64,000 bases of DNA, taken from NCBI GenBank assembly GCA_022478985.1, contig JAKSZP010007915.1, positions 232,912 to 296,911 on the forward strand. The letters run 5' to 3'. The DNA is from Massospora cicadina. Its lineage: Eukaryota; Entomophthoromycota; Entomophthoromycetes; Entomophthorales; Entomophthoraceae. Below are positions 1-10,716 of the stretch, piece by piece. Position 1 is the stretch's first letter. Every line of letters begins with the position of its first letter. The translations under genes were made by a program, and so were the position numbers. The notes beneath the pieces are model-generated. The model made no database searches and was not told the origin of the DNA. It worked only from the letters and a program-made list of their open reading frames with translations.

Positions 1-600
1 TTTAAGGGATTTGCCATCACCCACCTCTAATCTCCACATGGGGAAACTTCCCAGGGTGACAAGGGGGATAGTCACCAGCTTTTTCCACTTTTTGATCTAA
101 ATTGGAAAACTCCCAATTCAGCCTCAGGGGTTGCTTCCCCAGATGTACATTTATAAAGAAAAACTCTAAATAAAATCAGACCTCTATATGTGTAGAAAAA
201 AATGATATGGCTGGACAATAAGCTATAAATATGGCAAATTGAAATTAAGAGTTGAGATGAGCCTTGATATTGAGTGGAAGATTATGTTGATGTGAGGCAA
301 ACCAATTGAAGCATCTAAAGTTCAGAAAATTGAGGGAATCTTGTCAAAACTTTGATGGCATAATGAAGCATCTAAAACTTGTAGCAAATAGGAAATTACT
401 AAGTGTAAGGGCCAAAATGATTAGGAATAACAAGAATTAAGAGTTGAGCGTGAGGATGAAAAAAGGGGTCTTTATTAAAGAGGAATAACAAAGAAGAGGG
501 TTTAATGGAAGTAGTCCATTATTATATATATTAATTAAACTGGGTTTCAGTGGGGAAGTTCCTCCTTATATTAACACTCTATTGTTATTTCTTGAGGATA
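1..600. other. AT-rich stretch without a gene
   Basis: I see no convincing coding region or RNA gene. The stretch lies beyond the last part of element F's LTR that I can align with the LTR of element B. It may be the rest of that LTR (U5 side), the F leader, or target DNA. A minus-strand TATA-like AATATAAGG lies near 575. The F and B sequences drift apart at about position 600. Confidence 0.4.
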
Positions 601-1063
601 AGCAATCACCATATTGCTCGTCCGTTGCTCAATGGGTTTTATCCTGACCAACCAGCTTGGCGGATCCAACCAATATCACTAAAAGTTAATGTCAAGAGAG
701 TGTCTATAACCCTCCAGTTCCCAGCTTAGAGTTTCACAAAGCACTGGACCAAATCAAGGAAACTCATCATCAGAGTGAACATAAAGATAGCACATCAGAG
801 GGAGTTGGAGCCAAGAAGACATAAGGCGAGTGTGTTGAGCACAGTGAAAGTAATAATATATCAGGCAAACAGCAAAACTTGTCTGTGTCCCAAAGCACAG
901 TTCATAACTGAGTTTTGTACAGGGATAGAGTGCACAGGTGACCTGGTTTGGAGGGAACTGGATAGGCCCAGCGGAGTACCTGAGGCTTTAACAAATTTAA
1001 AAGGATAAATAGGCTAACTCATCACAAGACCACCTCAAAGAGGTCCTTACATAAGTGCACCCA
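600..1063 (-). repeat. Chromovirus F 3' LTR, distal piece
   Basis: Read on the minus strand, this aligns with 58985-59400, the 5' LTR of element B. Shared blocks include ACCTCTTTGAGG next to 1040, GTTATAGA near 710 and the GAGTTTCCT segment near 760. It continues the LTR pieces at 13955-14218 and 16542-16776, so one LTR has been split by two later insertions. The plus-strand frame at 775-1008 and the minus-strand frame at 58972-59163 resemble each other only because of this LTR homology. I do not call them genes. Confidence 0.7.
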
Positions 1064-1075
1064 AGTCAACGTATA
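1064..1075. repeat. Target-site duplication of LINE1 (left)
   Basis: AGTCAACGTATA here matches AGTCAACATATA at 13943-13954 with one CpG-to-CpA type mismatch. The pair brackets the complete LINE1. This fits target-primed reverse transcription. Confidence 0.85.
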
Positions 1076-1083
1076 TTTAAATT

Positions 1084-2082
1084 TTATTCGGGGAAGGCCA
1101 ACCAGGGGATGGACACTTCCAATAAGACACTACAAACATAAACTTTAGCGAAAGGAGGGCACCCCAGAGAAGCAAACGTTACTCCTGTTGCCAGCGGGAA
1201 CGCCAAGAGAAGGGAGGGGGTGACCTGTGCAGGGGCTTGTGCCACTATATAGCACGTATGGAAGAAAGGGTCTGAAACTATGAACCAAACAGGGAACCAG
1301 GATGTGACCAACTGGCGGCGAAGGGGTGTGAGGTACCCAAACATCCACGCTTGAAAGTGGTCCATTAGGTGTGACTGGAACCGGCGTATAGCTTCCTGGA
1401 GGGTGGGGGTGGAGCCTGAGATAGCATCTAGGACAATTGTGTGTATAGTACACATAGCGATTGCAACTACCAAGGCATGGAGAGAGGGCGGAAGAGAGGA
1501 AGCCATAGATAAAGCAAACATGTTTTTTAGACAGGCTGAAGGACTGTGCCTGATCCTGGCAGAACAGACGTTGCACCTCACGCCATATCACCTTTGATGG
1601 AGGGCACTCTTCCAGATGGTAAACCAGCGTTCCATACTGGCCACAAACGACACAGGATGAGTGTAAAGCGTTAGAGCATTTGGCATTACGATATATACCC
1701 ATCTCAAGAAGCGCCACACATGGGAACAAATATGAGGCTGCAGAAGAGAGTGGTGGGCATACTTTCAAATGGCTTTCTGGGTATCTAGGGGGTATGGTAT
1801 GTCCATCATGTCCAGGTAGTCCACCCTGGCCATGGTAAGGGAACGCATGGGTATCACTCCGTTCAGAATGGGAAGTCCCTGTACCTCCTGGGTGAACCGA
1901 GGGGAGGGGCGCCCCCTCTGGGTGGTGTGCCCACAGATGCGAATTCTCCACTCAGCGCTCTGCATGGAGAGGAGAATTCTTTTGAAGTGGGGCGACGTCC
2001 CATGTGGTCCCGCAGCAGAAGGATGTTAGGAAAGGTGTTTTAACAGAGAGTGGGGATGGGAAGGATTGGTGAGGCCCAGGGC
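1084..2082 (-). pseudogene. LINE1 ORF2 C-terminal region with CCHC finger
   Basis: The last third of the LINE polyprotein, in two overlapping broken frames. A Cys-His cluster is visible around 1640-1700 (CVVCGQYGTLVYHLEEC, a C-x2-C-x8-H-x3-C pattern). Such fingers are typical of the C-terminus of LINE ORF2 and are thought to help nucleic-acid binding. The segment after it (TPTLQEAIRRFQSHLMDHF) is conserved in LINE2 at about 23790-23850. The final residues ending in WLAFPE abut the 3' tail. Confidence 0.75.
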
Positions 2083-3514
2083 TTAGGAGAAGTTGGAGCG
2101 GGCTGCACGTAACCAGTGCTGGGCTGAGATTGTAGGGTTAGTAATGGCAGCGATCCAGGTGCCAAGGATTTTGGCAGCATGGGCCTCAAAGTTGAGCAGA
2201 CCCATACCACCACTATGGCGAGGGCCAAACATGACATCCAGGCGCACCGTCATTGGGCGGCCTAACCAAAGCCACCCTTGCAGAAGGGCGTATAGTGACT
2301 TGAAGAAACAAGGGGAAAAAGCGATGGCGTGGGCCCCAAACCAAACTTTAGAGAGGAGCATAGAGTTGGCAAGCACTACCCTGCTCGTAAGGGAGGTCTG
2401 ACGGGCTTTGAGGGAAGCTATGCGTTTTGTAACGTTGTCTAGGATGTGGTTTTCCATCACCGTTGAGGCGTACCCTCCTGCCTCCAGCCACACCCCCAAA
2501 TGGCGGACAGGGCCAATGGTGGAGCTTGGAACAAAGGGGAGCACAAGCGGGGCGGAGTGGGGTGGGAAGGGCAAGCAGCCCCGTGCGCTAATTAGCGAGG
2601 CAGGTAGGAAACAGGGCGCCGGGGCCCAGCGGGCTTGATACTGACCAAGGTGAACAATTTTGGTTTTGAGGCGTTGAGTGCTACATTAACTACCCTGGAG
2701 TAAACCTGGATAGTATCTTCAAGCGCGCGTGCATCATGATTGTTAGACACTCCAACCACACAATCATCAGCAAATGACAACATCTTGACAGGGGCTTGAC
2801 CTTGCACAAGGACCCCAGTAAGGCGGGCATTCACATTCCGAATAAGTGGGTCAAGGCTGAAGTTATACAATAGTGGGTTAAGAGGGTTCCCTTGGCGCTA
2901 TCCCTTTGAGGGCGGACTACATTCATGAGGAAGCCAGGGCCACGCACAGCCATTGTGGCAGATTCCGTTAGCAACATCACCCAATTAATGAAGCAGAGGG
3001 GGAGGCGGAACTTGTGGAGGCAGGCTCTGAGGTATTTACAGTTGACTCTATCATAGGCCTTCTGCTGGTCTAAAAACTCAAGTGCTCCAGAAGCCGTGGA
3101 TTGACAGACGTTGGCTAAGGTGTGTATATTGTCCCAAATTGACCTTAAGGGGATGAAACCGAATTGCTAAAGGGAGATGAGGGCTGAGGCAGAAACCCCT
3201 AGACGGATAGCCATGATTTTAGTAAAGTTTTTTGTGTCTGTGTTAGTGAGAGAAATAGGGCGCCAGTTGGCCAAGTCCAGCTTATCCCCTTTTTTGTACA
3301 ATGTAATTTTGAAAGCCTCCTGCCCACCAGGCAGGAGGTGCATACCCAGAAGGCATTGGTTCAGAGAGGCAAGCAGTAAGGAGGAAAAATCTTTGAAATA
3401 CTTTTATAGAACTCATAAGGGATGCCGTCTGGGCCTGGGCATTTTCTATATGGTGCACCACGAATGGCGGACCAGAGTTCCTCCTGAGTAATCAAATTCA
3501 TCAACTCTGGGAAT
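2083..3514 (-). pseudogene. LINE1 ORF2 reverse transcriptase domain
   Basis: Non-LTR reverse transcriptase, which copies element RNA at a nicked target. On the minus strand I see an early motif NWRPISLTNTD (about 3237-3270), motif A LDQQKAYDRVN (about 3041-3080) and the catalytic motif KMLSFADDCVVGVSN (about 2745-2790). The FADD core is intact. The segment from 2083 to 2574 (RHLGVWLEAGG, then LYALLQGWLWLGRP) matches the thumb region of LINE2. Several frameshifts separate the blocks, so no functional enzyme is made. Confidence 0.85.
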
Positions 3515-4832
3515 CAGGAAATGGTGCAGATGTGTGCTTTCAAGAAAACTTTCCATTTTGGCTGATGGAATTGGATCAGATCAATACAATTTGGAGTAAA
3601 ATTTTTGTATTTTGATCGCCACTTCAGCCAGCATATCCGCGATGGAGTGGTCTTGCCTTCACACCTGTGTGCAGGCCAAGCTCTGGTGCATTGCAAAGCA
3701 TTTTCGAAAAAAGTAAGTAGAACATGTATTGCCTGCTGTCATATGCTTTGCTTTATACTGAACACAAACCCGATGCTTGTGTTGTCTCACCAGTGCATTG
3801 AGGCAGGCGGACACTTCCGCCCACTTGTGACCCCAATCTGAGCTGTAGCCTGCATCGGGGAAGTTAGACTCCAGGTGGTCCAACTCTGCCAGTGTGCGCA
3901 AAATGACTGCTGAGGCAGCCTGTGGGTGGTGGGAGGAGAGGTGGCAAGCCTGGAGGATCATGTTCTTTTTGAAGTTTGACCAGGTGGAAATTGGACCTGC
4001 ACATAACAGTGTGACAAACTCCAGAGCTGAGGTCATGGATTCCACCCAAGAGGAAAATCTTGGCGACGCAATTTTAGCTGGGCGGAGTTTGCACCATTTT
4101 GGCGCCTGGGCTGCTGGATTGGATAAATGGAAGGAAATTGATACCATCCTGTGGTCAGAGAAATTGATTTTTGTTGTGGTGAAGTTGGAAATTTGGGTTT
4201 AGATTTAAACGGCACAAGAATAAGGTCAATGTGGGACATGACCTTAGCTGGCCATTGTGTACGTGGGGGAACAACATGTTAGAGAGTAACGGATCATGGT
4301 GCATCATAGTATTGAACAACCTTAGGGTGGCTTTGAGAATGCAAAGTTCAATGTGCCCCTGTGGGGGTGTAGGCGATGAGGGCCAGCGGTCTGTAAATGG
4401 TTTCATCCAGCAGTTCATTTCACCAACAATGAAAGGGTCGGGGGTAGTGGAAGGGAACTGACTGCCAAGAAAAATTCCCAACGATTGTGCGCACAGGTTG
4501 GGGCATAAATGTTAATGACCGCGTGAACTTCGTCATCCCACAAAAAGGTGACAACAAGGATGCGTCTGTTTAGGTATGTATTAAAAGAAATAGATTTAAA
4601 ACTATAATTTACTTGAACTAGCACCCCACATTTTATAGACCAGAAGGATAGGGGGGAGGAGCATGGTTTGCCATGCTTCCTCACTACCACGCAGACAGTG
4701 GGTTTCCTGATTGGCCAGGATGTCCACTGGTAAATTAATTTTGTAAAAAACTCAGTTTCCTAGCCCAGGACGGTGAGGCCTTGAGTCCAGCGATATTCAA
4801 CGTCCCTAAAGTAAAGGCTCCCCCATTGCACC
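3515..4832 (-). pseudogene. LINE1 ORF2 endonuclease domain and EN-RT linker
   Basis: APE-type endonuclease that would nick the target DNA. The block LWDDEVHAVINIYAPT (about 4500-4555) is the conserved N-Y-A-P core. Upstream, at about 4733-4830, is the domain start, clearer in LINE2 as NIAGLKAL and VDILVIQEAH with the catalytic Glu. From 4150 to 3515 is the linker before the RT (SDWGHKWAEVSACLNALVRQ), also conserved in LINE2. The frame changes at least four times. Confidence 0.75.
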
Positions 4833-5686
4833 TTAGGTGCGAGGGGAAGGGCACCCATGCCCTTCAGCCTTCTCTTTTTCAGAATGTTGCTGCGCTGCAG
4901 CGCGGATGTTCTGTAATATGGAGTAATTGTTGGAGTGGGAAGGCTTAGCAGTGGGGTTCACGTTGGCTTTTGCCTTCAATTTTTTCCCTGCTGTGGGCCA
5001 AGTTTTTTGCAGGGTGTGCATTTGCAGTGCACCATCTCTGGAGGTGGAATTTTGGCAGGACTGCTGGTGAGTACTCAGTCCCAATTGATGCTTGGGCACA
5101 TTGGTCAGGTGAAACTGATAAGTCCATCAGGATATCAGCTTGGGTGGCCCAATCAGCTTAGGAGACCCAATCTGATTGGTGGAAGTATTTGTTTGCTGCT
5201 TCTGCCACAAATGGCTTTACGTCCTCCTGGAGCTGGGCTGGCGGGATAGCGGATGTGGCTTCAGCCACCTTCTTGGCTACTTTGCGGGCCTGTTTGGCCT
5301 TCTTTCACTCTTGTGAGGACACTGGTTTTACTAGAATGTAGCAGCCTTGCGCTCCCATGGGAAGTCTGCATCGGTGTCTAGTGCTTGTTCATAGTGGGCT
5401 TCTGCACCGCACATTACATCTGAGAGAATTTCGTTTTTAGGAATGCCCTCCTTGGGGGGCAGGTATGGGCCTTATGGCCAAAAGTGCGACAGAGTGTGCA
5501 GATGGGGGGCGCGCTATCCACAGTGACCCTGAATGGATGGGTGTTTTGCCCATCAATTTCAACATAAGAGGTGTGTGGGATTTTGTCAAATCCTCCACTA
5601 TCCCCACGGATGGGGTGAGAACAGAAATTGCTTTGCCCGTGCACAGGTTTGGCATGAGCATAAAGCGCTGCATTTTCAAGGATTGT
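4833..5686 (-). pseudogene. LINE1 ORF1, C-terminal part with CCHC knuckle
   Basis: ORF1 is the RNA-binding partner of ORF2. This part carries a perfect CCHC zinc knuckle, CTLCRTFGHKAHTC (C-x2-C-x4-H-x4-C), near 5455-5500 and then a low-complexity basic tail rich in Lys, Ser and Gln up to 4833. The N-terminal part lies 7.6 kb away at 13284-13839, because A1 inserted within the codons that follow the AYG-containing block. Together the parts give roughly 465 codons. Several frameshifts are present. Confidence 0.8.
5682..5686. repeat. A1 target-site duplication (left)
   Basis: ATTGT at 5682-5686 is repeated at 13279-13283, directly flanking the two LTRs. The undisrupted sequence of LINE2 (around 41830) confirms that the two LINE1 halves join at this point. 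Confidence 0.9.
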
Positions 5687-6832
5687 TGTAAATATTTTAC
5701 TTAATGATTGCTTACTGGTCATCAGCTCAGTAACCTTTTTAATGCACAGGTTTGGTTTCTTCATGCACTCCGCGTTGTATAGAATATATTATCAAATAAT
5801 AGTATGGAGACTATTATTCATAGTTGATTTTGAAAAATTATTTGGCCCAACGCTTCAGCCAGTACTTCCGAATAAATACTTGATAAGTCATACTACTAGG
5901 ATTTGTTCCCTATATTACTGTCCACTCAATCTTTGTCCAGATCTCCTGATGACAGTCTCTTCCGGCCCAACACACAGTCAGAAGCTATCCCTGATTTGTG
6001 GTTCCCTTCATCTCTAGATCCCCACTTGGATCTCTACTCTTCTCTCTGAGAGTCTTCCAATTATTGCTTTCTGCAATAATATCCTTGAGATGGAACTTCA
6101 CACTGGATGCTGATTTTCTAACTAAAGCCAAATCTATAATAAGACTAATAATAATGTTTTAATGTATGTTAATCTCTTGGTAATGATAATGTTTTTATTA
6201 TAGTGAATCCTAGGGAATTATATAGTAGTGGATTCAGATGTCTAACCCTCAGTTGACACCTCTTTGATGAAACTGCAGCCGTTGCCATTGAATCACCCTT
6301 CCTCGTCTCAGCAGAGATGGTCTTCCCCATCCTGGCTAGAATTCCGTCATTGGATATCCTCAAGACTTTAAATGGAAAGAGTCAGAAATGTGTACCTAAC
6401 GTATCCTCTTGATCCAAGTGAACCAACCATAATTGGCTTGCGACCTGCTTTAGTAATGGGACTTTTTACCCATTATGGCAGGTCACTTCACCAACCAATC
6501 GATCCTCTAGTTGCAGGCAGCATCACTAACCTCGCAACTCGCTATTCATTCCTAATCAGTCAGTGATGAACCCTGATCAATTCTAATCAGTACACCTGAT
6601 AGTTAATTACTTTCAGATGCCCCTATTTCGTCAGCCAATCTGACTGGTGAGATATTAGGTATTTATCCAGATTGTTCCCTGATGGATATGACCAGGTGAA
6701 TATCCCAAAATCCCACAAATGTAGTTCCTCAAAATTTGGGTCAACAGATTTCCAATTCACTTCGCCTTAGGAATTTTCCCCTAGGACACCAGGTAATCTA
6801 GCAGGCTGGGAATATGGGCAAAAATCCCAACA
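5687..6832 (-). repeat. A1 3' LTR
   Basis: On the minus strand it runs TGTTGGGA...TTTACA, giving the usual TG...CA ends. It is nearly identical to 12138-13278 over most of its length, but the first 150 bp on the plus strand (U5 side) are more divergent. A purine-rich tract AGGGGGATG (minus strand) borders it at 6833. Confidence 0.9.
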
Positions 6833-7374
6833 CATCCCCCTCTTGCCTAGATTTCCAGAGAGAAAGGACTGGGGCATGAAAACACCTCTTTGGTAACCTG
6901 GTCAAATACTTCATCTGGTTCAAGCGGAGTACACCATCAATACTTAACGCTGCTCAGGATGACCTTTGGTAGATGGCGTTCCTCCTCTTCCTTCATGCTA
7001 CCACCTACTCAGAGCGCGATCCTCATGACCTTCTGTCATGCCGGGCTGGTCAATTTACTCATGATGATATTAGTCCAGGGATCCAGTTTCCCCCGTCAGG
7101 GCATATGACCCAATGTCATAATTAGGATTCTTGGTCCTGCGTCCTCAATTTCCTGATTTTCTCCTTGTCCTAGACAGGAGACTCTTACCATCGATATTCA
7201 TTTCATGGCTTGATTAAGAATACTTATTTCTATTCACCCTCATTCTTTTGCTCATGGCCTCTCGGCTGTAGGTCATTCTTAATTCTTCCCTTGGAAAGCT
7301 TATCTCATTAATTTTGAGATTAATCTCCCCAAAATTGGAGCCTAATGGATTATACAGTGCTTAATGTCAACTTC

Positions 7375-7382
7375 TATATAAG
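7375..7382 (+). promoter_or_regulatory. TATA box candidate for the antisense ORF
   Basis: TATATAAG lies 30 bp before the ATG at 7412, on the strand opposite to the element's gag-pol. The flanking bases, including TCTGACATCCCCC, are conserved in A2 (45610-45640). There the box itself has decayed to AAATAAA. Placement is plausible for an own promoter with a very short leader, but function is inferred. Confidence 0.4.
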
Positions 7383-7411
7383 TCTGACATCCCCCCTCTA
7401 GTCCCGCTCAT

Positions 7412-8692
7412 ATGTCAAACTCAGAATCCCGCAACCAGCAGCTCCTTAACAGTCTGTCAGATCCAGACCTCCGCCTCTTCCAGCAGATGAGTCGGGATGC
7501 TCAACAGAACCTCTTCTATGGTCCTTCCAGGACTCATACGCCTAGTCTGGCACAAGTGTCTAGTCCTTCCATCAAATTACCGGAAATGGTAACCATTCCC
7601 TCTGAAACCAGGCTTGCCATCGTTCAAACAACTCTTGGCCAACTCTTCCTTTGCAGTTGATTCCCGAGTTGGACTTTAAAAACCCTCTTGGATTCAGCTC
7701 CTTTTGCTGATGCTCTGAACATCATCATTAATGCTCTGGAGATCATGCCGGTGACTTTGGATCATCTGTTCTTGGCCAGGTCGGACTTGCTTACTGAGTT
7801 CCTCTTCTGACTAGGGCAATTCTACAAACCCGCTGTTCTGGTTTCTGAGCTTTCAATTGGGAACAGCATCCACTTCAAGCTCCCCTACACTGAACTCCAG
7901 GCCCAAGTCACCGAGGCGTTGACATTAGCGCTGAATCCCTCTGATCTGGACAACCTTCTGGATCAGGATACTGCCACTTATGCTCTCTGCTTTGCTGGCC
8001 AAGTTCTTTGAAGTTGGTCGACGAAGCTTCCAGCCTTGCCCGGCTTCCATCAGTCATTCAGTTTTAGTTTCTTTGAAGCCCATAGTCATCATTTGCAAGA
8101 TGCAATCTGCTCTTTGCACAACTACCTCTTCTCCAGAGCTTCTCATTCCTATCTTCCATTGATGGCGTTAATTGGGGGCATGATTTGACAACCTCCATCG
8201 AGTATTCCTTCTTTGCTGCCAGCTCACATGTCTGGTGTCCTTGATGAAGCCCATCGGCAGGCACTTAAGACAAATCTTCTGGCACCAGTGCCTTATTGGG
8301 ATTACTCAGGGCTATTCGCCAATTGCCTCTTTCTCTATTGCTGTTTTCCTCCCCGCTCCAGGGTTTTGTATTGTCTTCTTCTGACATATTGATTTCCTTT
8401 CCCCTAGTAATGTTTTCTCAGGGCTCAGCATCTGTGCAACGAACGTGGTTTCATGTAGCTCTTGCCCTCACAATTGTTAGATAGCATATCAATTTTGATG
8501 GGCTGTTTCTTCCTATTGCAATCCATCCTCCCTCCCCCAAGAGGTGATATAGGCAGAATCATCCCTGTACTGATGATGACCAATAGAAATAAAAGTTATA
8601 TAAAATATCGGCTTTTTACTATGCGTTTTAAAATCTTTTTTTTTCCAATATCTTTTATCACTTTTTTATCTTTATTCTCTTTTTTTCTATGA
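7412..8692 (+). pseudogene. A1 antisense accessory ORF (unknown protein)
   Basis: A coding region opposite to gag-pol, between integrase and the 3' LTR. It begins MSNSESRNQQLLNSLSD and continues through blocks LFYGPSRTHTPSLA, PSETRLAIV, LARSDLLTEFLF, YALCFAGQV, LLPAHMSGVLDEAHRQALK, YSGLFANCLFLYCCFPP and GDIGRIIPVL, with a few stops and frameshifts. A2 has the same blocks in the same order at 45642-46980, so the frame was under constraint before both copies decayed. A hydrophobic Phe/Ile-rich stretch follows the last block (about 8600-8690). It could be a membrane tail or only a T-rich tract. I do not recognise the protein family. Antisense ORFs in this position are known from some plant Ty3/gypsy lineages. 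Confidence 0.6.
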
Positions 8693-9090
8693 GACTTGAC
8701 CTTGTTTCGGTTCAGAGGTCCATCTTTTCCCCTAAACTGAGTCCTGGGTACTTAAACCTACCAGCTTTCTATGGTTCAGAGGTCCTTTTTTTGGACTTGA
8801 CCTAATCATCAGAACATGACCAACTTAATGGTTCATTGATCCTTCTGAAACATTTTATTTCTTCCTTTGATCTAATGCTTTAAATACTTAGCGTGGACTC
8901 AGTTTACTACTCTTCCATCCAAGAAATTCTTGATGGAGTAAGCATCTGTCACCATCTTGGCGATTATTTCAAATGGACCTGACCACAATGCATCCAATTT
9001 GTTTCTTTGTCCAAAACCATGTGTATCTCAATAGGCGACTCTTTCTCCTATTTAATATTTTTCTAATGCGGTCAGTTCTTGTCATCTGTC
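8693..9090. repeat. A-family spacer module between antisense ORF and integrase
   Basis: No gene is evident. The stretch has repeated phrases such as GGTTCAGAGGTCC and GGACTTGACC. It matches A2 at 46915-47250, and a diverged second copy sits inside A1 at 11024-11250. It lies between the ends of two convergent coding regions, so it may hold their 3' UTRs. Confidence 0.5.
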
Positions 9091-9910
9091 AATTTTGCTC
9101 ATATCCTTTTCTTCAAGGTTGTATCAAATGCTTGCGATTGCATATTGATCAGGATACTTGTCAGTCGGTTCAAGTATTGCTCAGTACTCATCCCTGGTGT
9201 AGGTTCTACTACCAAATATAATATTGGTGGCAACGCGGCCTTCCTCCTGTATAGTAATTCGAACGTCATCTTTCCCATTGCTGTATGATGACTAATGTTA
9301 TAGGCATACATAACTGAACTCAGATATGTTCCCCACACGGAAGTTCTCCCTGCGACTAGCCTCCTCAGCGTCATGGCCAGTGTCCCATTGACCTGTTCTA
9401 CCAGTCCGTTTGTCTCCAGCTAGTATGGTACTGACATGAATCCTTGGATCCCCAAAATTTCATTTAGCCTTGGGATCACTGAGACGTGAAGTTTGTCCCA
9501 TTGTCACTCAGTAGGACTTGCAGACATCCATGCCGGTATACTACTTGATCCAAAATGAATCTTGCAGTACTGGTAGTTTCAACTCTGGTTAGGGCTTTTG
9601 TTTTGACCCATCTCGTCAGATGGTCAATGGCTACTATAATGTACTTGACTCCTCCTGTGCTCATCACCAGAGGTCCTATCACGTCAATGGACACTGTGTG
9701 CCAAGCAAATCCAGGTTGGACCAGTCAGTATCTAGTTGTATTCTTGTGTGGTTTATGCAGCTGGCATTCCATGCAACAAGCCAGATGATCCATGACATCG
9801 TAGTTAATCAATTCCCAGTAATAATACTGGCGAATATGGTCAGTTGTTTTTCTCAGGCCTCCATGCCTGACAACCTTGTGAGCTATTTGAACTATTGCTT
9901 CTGATTCCAA
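9091..9910 (-). pseudogene. A1 integrase
   Basis: Integrase inserts the cDNA into the host genome. On the minus strand the HHCC zinc region reads HKVVRHGGLRKTTDHIRQYYYW and then CCMECQLHKP (9725-9910). The catalytic core follows, with [23 protein letters not shown] and [12 protein letters not shown] (9476-9694). These show two of the three catalytic acidic residues. The C-terminal part (YAYNISHHTAMGKMTFELLY, 9099-9374) follows after a frame change. No chromodomain is seen. Broken by frameshifts. Confidence 0.85.
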
Positions 9911-10716
9911 TGGTTTTTGAATAATAGCAGCTTCCCGTTTATCATCTTAAATACTTGTCCATCCATAGTCTCGGTGTTTTCCATTGCTTTTTGTAGCGCA
10001 CCTTGGATTTCTCAAGGCTCATCCTCAATTCTTCCTTCAACCATTCTCTGGAATAGCTCATCCGCCTGCGGGTATACCAACTGGACCATTGGTAACTGCA
10101 ATAAGCCATCCACATTCTGGTGAGAAGCCCCCACTCAGTGGACTATCTCATAATCATAAGCCTGTAGCTTGTGTGCCAATCAGGCTAGTTGTCCTTCTGG
10201 TTCCCATAGATTGTGCAGTCAACACAGCAAAGAGTGGTCCGTGACCACTATAAATTGAATTCCGTGGACATACACTCAAAACTGCTTACAGGCATAAATG
10301 ACCACAAGGCATTCACGCTCACTCACAGTGTAATTCCTCTCAACGGCTGAGAGTGTCCAGCTCACATATGCCACTGGATGCTCATCCCCAAGTTCATTTA
10401 CTTGGCTCAGTACAGCATTGATCACCATCAGGGAAGCATTGGTTTGAATGATAAACTCCCAATCAAAATTTGGATATTTCAGGATCAGCGAATTTATCAG
10501 ATACTGGCGTAACTCATCAAAGGAGTCCTGAGCCTCTTCATTCCATACGAATAATTTGAGCACCTCCTCCTTCTGCCCTTCCAGCAGATCTATGAGCTGC
10601 TCCTGATCTACTAATAGGTTGATGCTTTTGGCTGCCCCAGCTGATAATCCTATTTCATTGAGAGACCCTAAATCATAAAATTGTCTCAATTTGGCCTGAT
10701 TGGCAGATTTCCCCAT
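9911..10716 (-). pseudogene. A1 pre-RT linker fused to RNase H (RT deleted)
   Basis: The open frame 10276-10716 begins with the segment that should precede RT (KSINLLVDQEQLIDLLEGQ, EEVLKLF). It then runs straight into the RT connection/RNase H region (WNEEAQDSFDELRQYL, YVSWTLSAVERNYTVSE). In A2 these two parts are separated by about 0.9 kb that encodes the reverse transcriptase. The deletion is therefore in frame at this junction. Downstream, 9911-10275 holds the RNase H end and the spacer before integrase (ADELFQRMVEG, FKMINGKLLL). The product could not reverse transcribe. Confidence 0.75.

Noticed and set aside
775..1008. Plus-strand 77-codon frame similar to the minus-strand frame at 58972-59163
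   Set aside because: The similarity is explained by both lying in LTRs of the F/B chromovirus family; codon blocks are not preserved beyond base similarity.
1403..2638. Plus-strand open frames opposite LINE1 ORF2
   Set aside because: They mirror the minus-strand RT and C-terminal coding sequence and lack any family signature of their own.
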